The notes beneath the pieces were generated by a model. That model searched no databases, was not told the DNA's origin, and worked only from the letters and a program-made list of their open reading frames with translations. A stretch of 64,000 nucleotides of DNA from Marinobacter sp. JH2. Lineage in GTDB: Bacteria; Pseudomonadota; Gammaproteobacteria; Pseudomonadales; Oleiphilaceae. The position numbers and the translations under genes were made by a program. Below are positions 57,752 through 64,000 of this stretch, piece after piece; within the stretch, counting starts at the first letter, position 1, and each line of letters starts with the position of its first letter. The stretch covers positions 1-64,000 of the forward strand of contig NZ_CP037934.1 of the NCBI RefSeq assembly GCF_004353225.1. The letters are read 5' to 3'.

Positions 57752-59161
57752 ATGGCTTCATCGATGTCTGCAGACAGCAACCTGCCCGCCTTTATTTGGG
57801 ACGAGGCGCTGATTCGTCGCTACGATCTCAGTGGCCCACGATACACCTCCTATCCAACGGCGGTGGAATTTACTCAGGAATACTCTATCGAAGACATGGT
57901 GAAGGCTGCCGGTCGGAGTAAAGCCGCGGGTGGGCCGATTTCGCTTTATACCCACCTGCCGTTTTGTGCACACCTTTGTTACTACTGTGCCTGTAATAAG
58001 GTGATCACCAAAAAGCGCGACAAAGCGATGCCTTATGTCGAGCGTGTTCTGAAAGAGGCGGCTATCCAATCGAAGTTGTTTGGTGCAGATCGGCCCGTGC
58101 AACAGCTGCATTGGGGCGGTGGCACACCCACCTTCTTGCCGAAAGATGTGATGCAGCATCTTATGGAGGGCTATGGTGAACTGTTCAATCTGCAGTCTGG
58201 AGACGATCGGGACTACAGCGTTGAAATTGACCCTCGTGAAGTAGACGAAGATACCCTGCCCACCCTTTGGAAGCTGGGGTTCAATCGTATTAGCCTGGGC
58301 GTGCAAGACGTTAACCCGGAAGTGCAAAAAGCGGTTAACCGCATACAGCCCCGGGAAATGACAGAGGGTGTATTGAACGAGGCGCGCCGCCTTGGTTTTC
58401 GTTCAATCAACCTGGATCTGATCTATGGATTGCCACACCAGACTCCGGAGAGTTTCGCGGAAACTCTGGAAACGGTAATCGTAATGTCGCCAGATAGGTT
58501 GTCAGTATTCAGCTACGCACACCTGCCAGATCGTTTCTATCCGCAAACCCGAATACTGGCCGATACCTTGCCAACCCCGCAGCAGAAGTTGACGATCCTT
58601 CATAACACCATCAATCGGTTGCTCGAAGCAGGTTACGAATATATTGGCATGGACCACTTCGCCAAACCTGATGACAGTTTGGCCGTTGCCCAACGTGAGG
58701 GGCGCCTGCATCGGAACTTCCAAGGTTATACCACTCACGCGGACTGTGATTTGGTGTCGTTGGGCGTGTCGGCCATTGGCCAAACTGATGATGCGTACTT
58801 CCAGAACAATCACGATTTGCCGTCTTGGGAAGCATCGATTGATGCCGGGCAACTGGCCATTGTACGCGGCGTGGGGCTGAGTCGGGATGACCGCATTCGT
58901 CGATGGGTTATTGGCCAATTGATTTGCCAGTTCCGCCTGGATCGCAAGCAATTTTCCGACCAATGGAATGAAGACTTCGACCGCTACTTTGCCGATGAAA
59001 TAGTGCGCCTGAAACCCATGATTCAAGACGAACTGATCGCCGATGCCGGTTCAGTGTTGCAGGTACAACCAGCAGGAAGATTGTTAATTCGTGCCATTTG
59101 TCAGATTTTCGATCTGTATCGGAAAGAGGGCGCCAGCCAGCGATTTTCCCGGATCATCTGA
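57752..59161 (+). CDS. hemN: HemN, oxygen-independent coproporphyrinogen III oxidase
   Basis: A radical SAM enzyme of 469 residues for haem synthesis without oxygen. The Fe-S motif is Cys72, Cys76 and Cys79 with Cys81 (LPFCAHLCYYCACNKV). Further marks are LHWGGGTPTFL, RISLGVQDVNPEVQKAVNR, LDLIYGLPHQT and HFAKPDDSLAVAQ. It has its own promoter with an ANR box. Haem demand of NirS, NorB and cbb3-type respiration under low oxygen fits its place next to the island. Confidence 0.97.
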   Translation: MASSMSADSNLPAFIWDEALIRRYDLSGPRYTSYPTAVEFTQEYSIEDMVKAAGRSKAAGGPISLYTHLPFCAHLCYYCACNKVITKKRDKAMPYVERVLKEAAIQSKLFGADRPVQQLHWGGGTPTFLPKDVMQHLMEGYGELFNLQSGDDRDYSVEIDPREVDEDTLPTLWKLGFNRISLGVQDVNPEVQKAVNRIQPREMTEGVLNEARRLGFRSINLDLIYGLPHQTPESFAETLETVIVMSPDRLSVFSYAHLPDRFYPQTRILADTLPTPQQKLTILHNTINRLLEAGYEYIGMDHFAKPDDSLAVAQREGRLHRNFQGYTTHADCDLVSLGVSAIGQTDDAYFQNNHDLPSWEASIDAGQLAIVRGVGLSRDDRIRRWVIGQLICQFRLDRKQFSDQWNEDFDRYFADEIVRLKPMIQDELIADAGSVLQVQPAGRLLIRAICQIFDLYRKEGASQRFSRII

Positions 59162-59187
59162 AAACAACAAACCTGATGTTAATCAAT

Positions 59188-59216
59188 AAACAGGGCTGCC
59201 TTCGGGTAGCCCTGTT
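59188..59216 (+). terminator. Intrinsic terminator after hemN
   Basis: Hairpin AAACAGGGCTGCC-TTCG-GGTAGCCCTGTTT with a stable TTCG loop and one G-T pair, 27 bases after the hemN stop. The T-run is short (three T), but the hairpin is strong. Confidence 0.78.
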
Positions 59217-59469
59217 TGCGTTGGGTCATCGGTCAGTCCTGGAAAGAATGTGAGTTAGTGTTTGTGTCGCACACTAATGTTCTGCCCTCTATAGACTAGA
59301 CAGTGTGCCGTAAAATGCGTATGGTTTTTCGGCCTCACGTCTGGGCATCTATGTGATTAACCCGAAAATCAATGCATAGAAGGCATCTATTCCGAGAGCC
59401 AGAGAGGCCTCTGGTTCCTGAAATGGTCGTCAATTTGTTTTGCTTCTGGTTAAAAGGATCGAAAATACC
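59217..59469. other. Intergenic stretch between hemN terminator and symporter leader
   Basis: About 250 bases without a supportable gene or RNA. It is mixed in composition and contains possible promoter hexamers, but no pair with proper spacing that I would commit to. It probably holds the promoter of the symporter leader. Confidence 0.5.
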
Positions 59470-59678
59470 ATGACATCTAAAGAATTTTCAGAGCTTTTGC
59501 CTCGCCTCAGTATTCCTTAGCTACTTATAGCTACGGGGCATCTTAGCCCCCCGTCCTGTTGCTCCAAGCAACATCCCCGCTTGAGCGGAAACGACAGCTC
59601 CCTGCTCGATCCTTGGTGACCGAAGATGATCATTCGGGCAGACAGCGGTTTTTTGTTTCTTCGAAAAGAGGTTGAGTC
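59470..59678 (+). promoter_or_regulatory. Structured leader of the sodium:solute symporter, with a 16-codon micro-ORF
   Basis: A possible ATG micro-ORF (59470-59520; MTSKEFSELLPRLSIP) is followed by a row of hairpins: TAGCTA repeats (59518-59533), ACGGGG/CCCCGT (59533-59554), TGTTGCT-cca-AGCAACA (59557-59573), CCGCT-tg-AGCGG (59577-59588) and CCGAA/TTCGG (59620-59637), then a T6 run at 59650. The order hairpins, T-run, gene suggests attenuation or a riboswitch. I matched it to no known class (checked by eye against cobalamin, TPP, glycine, c-di-GMP and guanidine core motifs). Confidence 0.5.
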
Positions 59679-61358
59679 TTGAACGAGAACGGATTTACCC
59701 AGTTTTCTACAGTAACCGTGCTGTTACTGCTTGCTGCCTTCTACGGTGGTACCTATTTGCTGACTTTGCTCATCCGCAAAGACAAGGAAGATACTTCTGG
59801 CTTTATGGTGGCAGGCCACCAGGTTGGTTTCGGAATGGGGGCGGCCAGTATGACCGCCACCTGGATATGGGCTGCATCGTTCTACGCGGCGGCTACGTCG
59901 GGTTACACCTACGGCGTGTCGGGGCCGATTCACTACGGTTTCTGGGGCGCGTTGATGATTCTGTTCATCTATCCGTTTGGTCGCCGCTTCCGCGAGCTAG
60001 CGCCTAACGGGCACACGCTGGGTGAGCTTATCCATGCGCGTCACGGCTCGTCCAGTCAGCTGATTTTGGCCGGCTCCAACGTGTTGGGCAGCGTTATCAG
60101 CTTGATGGTGAATTTCACTGCGGCGGGTGCCCTGGTTTCTGTATTGTCACCCCTATCGTTTGAAACCGGTGTCCTCGTGGCTGGTGTGGGCGTCCTGTCT
60201 TACACCTTGACCTCTGGCTTCCGTGCCTCCGTGTTTACCGATTTCGCCCAGTTGGTGGCACTGATGGCGATCGCCGTGGTGATCATCCCGGCTGTGCTGT
60301 TTTCTGCCGGCGGCCCGAGTGTGATGGTTGAAGGCCTTAGCCGCATGACAGATGAGCAGGCCAGTCTATTCTCGGTGGATGCGATCATGAATCAGGGCGC
60401 TCCGTTCTTCGTTGCGGTGCTGGCTTACGCCATCGGTAATCAGACCATTTCACAGCGCTTGTTTGCAGTTCGTGAAAAGAACATTAAGTCCACCTTCGTT
60501 ACGGCCACACTCGGATACGGTGCGATCGTGATCGGATTGGGCATGATCGGCTTGATGGCACTGTCTGTCGGAGTCGAGCCGATTAACGGCGAAATGAACA
60601 ACCTGATTCCGCAGATGGTTTCTACTTATTTGTCGCCGTTCTTCGTAGCGCTGTTCTTCGTGTTGGTGATCGGTTCTCTATCGTCAACCGCAGACTCTGA
60701 TCTATCGGCGTTGTCCACCATCATGATGGCCGACGTGTACGGTAAAAATATCGCTAAGAATGATCCGAATCCGAAGATCATGATGATGGTTGGCCGAATC
60801 ACCATGATTGTGGCCACGGTTGCCGGCCTTATTTTCGCCAGCTTCTCGTTGGATATCTTGGTGATGCTGGTGTTTGTCGGTGCCTTGTGGGGCGCGATTG
60901 TGTTCCCTGTCATCGTTAGCTGTTTTTGGGACAGGGTTACCAACGCCGCCTTTACTTGGTCGGTTGTGGTGGCAATGGCCTTCTTCTGCATCGCTCGTTT
61001 CGAGTTGGTAGAGATGGCAGGGCTAACCGTACTGCTGTTTGAAATCCTGGCCTCAGCAGGTGGTGCTGTGGTGATCGGCATGATGGTATTCGGTTTCTTT
61101 GGCCGCGCGGCCGGACTGATTGCTGGTGCGATTACCTTGGTGCTGATGCTGATTTTTGCGACCGGATTCCTGCGTGACTACATGGTTCTGGTGGCATCAC
61201 TGACGGCATACGGTGCCAGCGCTCTGGTTTGCACAGCAATGACACTGCTTAGCAAAGAAGAGCGTTTTGACTTTGATTTGATCAAAAAACGGGTCGGCTG
61301 CTACGACGACGTAGAAGTTGACGAGACTGTTGATATGATACCGGAGGGTGCAAAATGA
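59679..61358 (+). CDS. Sodium:solute symporter family transporter
   Basis: A 559-residue inner-membrane transporter of the SSS family with about 13 helices. Marks: TLGELIHARHG, VLSYTLTSGFRASVFTDFAQ, AIGNQTISQRLFAVREK (the SSS sodium-site region), and SLSSTADSDLSALSTIMMADVYGK. The first codon is TTG in TTGAACGAG behind AGAGGTTG; it is the only start that keeps helix 1 (TVLLLLAAFYGG) whole. Substrate is unknown; some relatives take urea, organic acids or amino compounds. A 44-residue partner gene overlaps its stop. Confidence 0.9.
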   Translation: MNENGFTQFSTVTVLLLLAAFYGGTYLLTLLIRKDKEDTSGFMVAGHQVGFGMGAASMTATWIWAASFYAAATSGYTYGVSGPIHYGFWGALMILFIYPFGRRFRELAPNGHTLGELIHARHGSSSQLILAGSNVLGSVISLMVNFTAAGALVSVLSPLSFETGVLVAGVGVLSYTLTSGFRASVFTDFAQLVALMAIAVVIIPAVLFSAGGPSVMVEGLSRMTDEQASLFSVDAIMNQGAPFFVAVLAYAIGNQTISQRLFAVREKNIKSTFVTATLGYGAIVIGLGMIGLMALSVGVEPINGEMNNLIPQMVSTYLSPFFVALFFVLVIGSLSSTADSDLSALSTIMMADVYGKNIAKNDPNPKIMMMVGRITMIVATVAGLIFASFSLDILVMLVFVGALWGAIVFPVIVSCFWDRVTNAAFTWSVVVAMAFFCIARFELVEMAGLTVLLFEILASAGGAVVIGMMVFGFFGRAAGLIAGAITLVLMLIFATGFLRDYMVLVASLTAYGASALVCTAMTLLSKEERFDFDLIKKRVGCYDDVEVDETVDMIPEGAK

Positions 61359-61489
61359 CAAACGAATTGGTTTATGGCGCGTATATTCTGGTGTGGCCCG
61401 CTCTTACATTGGGCGTACTGGTGGTTATCTGTGGCGCAGTAGCGCGGGATGCCCGTAATTGCCGAAAATCGGATGAAGATTTGATCTGA
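61355..61489 (+). CDS. Small membrane partner of the symporter (44 residues)
   Basis: A 44-residue protein with one membrane helix (residues ~9-29, YILVWPALTLGVLVVICGAV) and a charged tail (ARDARNCRKSDEDLI). Its ATG overlaps the symporter stop (ATGA), so it is translationally coupled. Similar tiny proteins follow SSS transporters in other Proteobacteria and are named transporter small subunits, without a defined role. A terminator lies directly after it. Confidence 0.8.
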   Translation: MTNELVYGAYILVWPALTLGVLVVICGAVARDARNCRKSDEDLI

Positions 61490-61516
61490 TTAATACTAGG
61501 CAGTCTTTTTTAACAC

Positions 61517-61546
61517 AGCAGCCCTTCGGGGCTGCTCTTTGTTTTT
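61517..61546 (+). terminator. Intrinsic terminator after the symporter small subunit
   Basis: AGCAGCCC-TTCG-GGGCTGCT, a perfect eight-base stem with a TTCG loop, followed by CTTTGTTTTT. It also separates the symporter unit from the converging GGDEF-EAL gene. Confidence 0.92.
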
Positions 61547-61553
61547 ACGCTCA

Positions 61554-64000
61554 CTATTTATCAAGCCAGCTTTGGGCATTGCGCCAGCCTGCAAGCCATT
61601 CGCGAACTTGCTCAGCAGGCATTGGTCGGCCAATACCGAATCCTTGTCCGGAAATGCACCCGAGCGCGATAAGTTCTTTCGCCTGTTCCTCGGTTTCCAC
61701 CCCTTCCGCAATGACCTTAAAACCAAACGCATCTGCTAGCCCGATAATGCCTTTTACGATTGCTTTGCTGCCCGCTTCGTTCTGCATGTCGCGCACAAAG
61801 CATTGATCAATTTTCAGGGTTTCAGCCGGAAGCTGTTTTAAATAATTCAACGACGCATAGCCTGTACCGAAATCATCCAGTGATGCGCGAATACCCAGAG
61901 CCCGACACTGCTCAAGTACATTGCTCGCAAGCTGTATGTCGTTGATTGCTGTACTTTCCAGAATCTCGAGCTCCAGATCAGAAGGGTTGAAGCCCGGATG
62001 GCGTTGAATCTGCTCTTCGAGTTCCGGTACGAAATTGGGGTCCATCAACTGTAAAGAGTTAATGTTGATGCTAACGGAGGTGTAAATGCCCTCAGCCTTC
62101 CAGCGTTCGATCTGAGCAATGGCCGTTTGAATGACCCAATTGCCCACGGTCATAGATATCGGATGTTGTTCAATGTGAGGGAGAAATTCTCCGGGCAGCA
62201 CCATCCCCCGGTTGGGGGCTTGCCACCGAAGCAGAGCCTCGAAACCGAGCACGTCACCCGTTTGCATATTGACCTTGGGTTGAAAATGCAAAATGAGTTC
62301 ATCGTATTCCAGCGCGTTCTCTACCTGTTTTAACAGCTGTGATAACGCGCTTTCGCTGCGGTCTTTTTCAGAATCAAACCAGATTAAACGGCCGCGTCCG
62401 TTTCGTTTTGCGTCATGTAGAGCTTGGGTGGCGTGACGGATGAGGGTGTCTCCGTCAGAGCTGTCTTCCGGGAAGTAGGTGGCGCCGATGCTGGTCGCCA
62501 CCGAAACGGACAGCCCGTCGAGGTTGATGGGGTTAGCAAGATCTTTCTGGACACGCTCAAGTATCTGACTGACCAGCGTTAAGTTGCTAACGGATTCCAA
62601 AACGAGGAGGAATTCATCGCCGCCGGTACGTGCGAGCGAATCGACTTCACGTAAATTGGCAAACAAGCGTTGGCCGACGATTTCGAGCAGCCGATCGCCC
62701 ACATCGTGGCCATGACGTTCGTTGATCTGCCTGAAATGATCAATGTCTAGGGCCGCGACAACCACTCCTTTTCCTCTGTGATCCGATAGATTGAGTGCGT
62801 GCCTCAGCCGGTCCCGGATCAGAGCCTCGTTGGGTAACTTTGTCAGGGGGTCGTGATAGGCGTTGAACTTCAGCTGCGCCTCGTGTTGCCTGGCTCGTTC
62901 AGTGATGTCTGAAGACACCGACACAAAATAGTTATTGACGCCTTTTCGGTTCTTGACTGCACTGATGGTGGTCCACTCTGCGTAAAACTCGCCGTTTTTC
63001 CGGCGATTCCAAATTTCGCCTTGCCAGCTGCCGGTGTGCGTGAGTTGTTGCCACAGTCGCTTATAAAAGGCTTTGTCTTGCCGGCCGGACTGGAGCATCC
63101 GGGAGTTTTGGCCTAGAACCTCGCGTCGCGTGTAACCGGTAATGTCGGTGAAGGCTTTGTTTACTTCAATGATATTGGCGTTACGGTCGGTGATCGTCAC
63201 TCGGTCGTGGCTATGGTCGAAGACCGCTTCGGCGAGTTGCAGTTGGGTTTTGATGTGTCGTAACACCAGATACGCGAAGCCTAAACTGCCGAATAGGATT
63301 AACGGCGAGAAGATAATGTAGCGCCATAAGTGCTGCTGAGCGTTGGCGCGCATCAAGGATGTTTCCTGGAGTATGTCCTGTGCAAGCACGGATTCGGTCT
63401 TACTGAGTTTGGCGATACGCTCGTTTTGGTGACCGACCCAATCCTGCAGCGACATACCTTTTAATAATATGGCTTTGTCGGGTGCTTTAATCAGTTGATC
63501 ACGGAATTGAACACTTTTCGGAACAATGGGAAGTGCTTGGAGGCCCATACGTGAATCGGTTTGAGTATCCAGCATGATGCGGGCGCTGAACTGGCGTCCC
63601 GCGTTATATATGAGCTCTTGGTGTTGGCTTTCGGTGAGCGTTTGACGGATAAGCGCTCCGGAGATAAGTACACGCTCCCGCCCGACAAGCTCTTTTAATC
63701 GGCTGGTTAGGAAGTAAGCCCGTAGTTTTCGGCCAACGTGGTTTAAGCTGGTTTGCTCTGAAAGGTGACTGATCAGTTCGTTGAGCGCGTCAATGTGATG
63801 AGTTAGGTAATTGCGAGCCTCGCTACTGGAAATACTCATTGAATCGATGCGTTGCCTGAACGTTGGCAAGCGTGCCAGTGCTCTCGTCCGGCGTTTGAGG
63901 CTCTCTTCAAAATTCGATGTAGCTATGGTGCGGCTAGGCTCCGTCAGAGCTGATTTCAGTGTCACCAGTCTTTGATCGGTAATCGTGCGTGCTTCTAAAA
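61554..64000 (-). CDS. PAS-GGDEF-EAL c-di-GMP signalling protein with periplasmic sensor (5'-truncated)
   Basis: At least 803 residues; the reading frame is open to the window edge, so the N-terminus is missing. Layout seen: an extracytoplasmic helical region, a membrane helix (IIFSPLILFGSLGFAYLVL), a PAS domain, a GGDEF domain with RTGGDEFLLVLES, and an EAL domain with FEALLRW, LELEILEST, DDFGTGYASLNYL and LKIDQCFV. Both catalytic motifs look intact, so it could make and break c-di-GMP, though one side usually dominates. The outer region with LKELVGRERVLISGAL and a TD motif resembles the NIT nitrate/nitrite-sensing domain. The annotated GTG at 63965 is probably not the true start. Confidence 0.9.
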   Translation of the reverse strand, partial: LEARTITDQRLVTLKSALTEPSRTIATSNFEESLKRRTRALARLPTFRQRIDSMSISSSEARNYLTHHIDALNELISHLSEQTSLNHVGRKLRAYFLTSRLKELVGRERVLISGALIRQTLTESQHQELIYNAGRQFSARIMLDTQTDSRMGLQALPIVPKSVQFRDQLIKAPDKAILLKGMSLQDWVGHQNERIAKLSKTESVLAQDILQETSLMRANAQQHLWRYIIFSPLILFGSLGFAYLVLRHIKTQLQLAEAVFDHSHDRVTITDRNANIIEVNKAFTDITGYTRREVLGQNSRMLQSGRQDKAFYKRLWQQLTHTGSWQGEIWNRRKNGEFYAEWTTISAVKNRKGVNNYFVSVSSDITERARQHEAQLKFNAYHDPLTKLPNEALIRDRLRHALNLSDHRGKGVVVAALDIDHFRQINERHGHDVGDRLLEIVGQRLFANLREVDSLARTGGDEFLLVLESVSNLTLVSQILERVQKDLANPINLDGLSVSVATSIGATYFPEDSSDGDTLIRHATQALHDAKRNGRGRLIWFDSEKDRSESALSQLLKQVENALEYDELILHFQPKVNMQTGDVLGFEALLRWQAPNRGMVLPGEFLPHIEQHPISMTVGNWVIQTAIAQIERWKAEGIYTSVSININSLQLMDPNFVPELEEQIQRHPGFNPSDLELEILESTAINDIQLASNVLEQCRALGIRASLDDFGTGYASLNYLKQLPAETLKIDQCFVRDMQNEAGSKAIVKGIIGLADAFGFKVIAEGVETEEQAKELIALGCISGQGFGIGRPMPAEQVREWLAGWRNAQSWLDK

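Overview
This window reads as a stretch of chromosome from a denitrifying, motile marine gammaproteobacterium. Gene content and order (yibN-secB, sufBCDSATE, fabA-fabB, flgP-flgT, a nir-nor island, hmu haem uptake) fit Marinobacter or a close relative. That assignment is inferred from gene order and protein character, not from a database search. I saw no tRNA, rRNA, insertion sequence, prophage or CRISPR. Both ends cut genes: hisA on the left and a c-di-GMP signalling protein on the right.

Layout. 1-7.5 kb is housekeeping: the end of hisA, hisF, then an opposite-strand block for envelope and glycolysis (divergent polysaccharide deacetylase, ctpA, envC, gpmI), then a rhodanese-like protein and secB. 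7.5-14.5 kb is a complete Fur-type haem uptake operon: TonB receptor, a two-domain HmuY-like lipoprotein, hmuS, hmuT, hmuU, hmuV. 14.5-19.4 kb holds trmL, a thiolase, cca and the flagellar genes flgP-flgT. 19.4-25.8 kb is a sufBCDSA-sufT-sufE operon behind a promoter with a very good IscR type 1 site. 25.8-29.5 kb has trhP, a stand-alone AraC-type DNA-binding protein, fabB and fabA.

29.5-53.8 kb is the respiratory island. It begins with an nnrS, sirB2, an ion channel, pxpCBA, a second nnrS, a hemolysin III-type protein and a Crp/Fnr regulator. The cytochrome cd1 nitrite reductase operon nirS-nirDLGH-nirJ-nirE-nirN lies on the minus strand. nirC-nirF-norQ and a small membrane protein run the other way. 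norC-norB-polyferredoxin-norD-norE-norF come back towards them on the minus strand. Nitrite is reduced to NO by NirS, whose haem d1 is made by NirE, NirJ, NirDLGH, NirF and NirN. NO is reduced to N2O by NorCB, with NorQ and NorD as its activation chaperones. FNR/DNR-like boxes occur upstream of nirS, nirC, norC, the Crp/Fnr gene and hemN. A NarL-like inverted heptamer lies at the nirS/nirC region, at norC and before the first nnrS. Oxygen, NO and nitrate control is therefore readable from the sequence.

53.8-64 kb carries an AEC permease, a CDF-type transporter with a CadR-like MerR regulator, an iron-sulfur photolyase (phrB family), hemN behind an ANR-type promoter, a sodium:solute symporter with a 44-residue partner gene and a structured leader, and a GGDEF-EAL protein with a possible nitrate-sensing (NIT) N-terminus.

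Most worth a second look: the ion channel with an acidic, calcium-channel-like selectivity filter; the symporter leader and its micro-ORF; the shared NarL-like palindromes; the polyferredoxin inside the nor operon; the tandem HmuY protein; and the long inverted repeat between the converging nir and nor operons.
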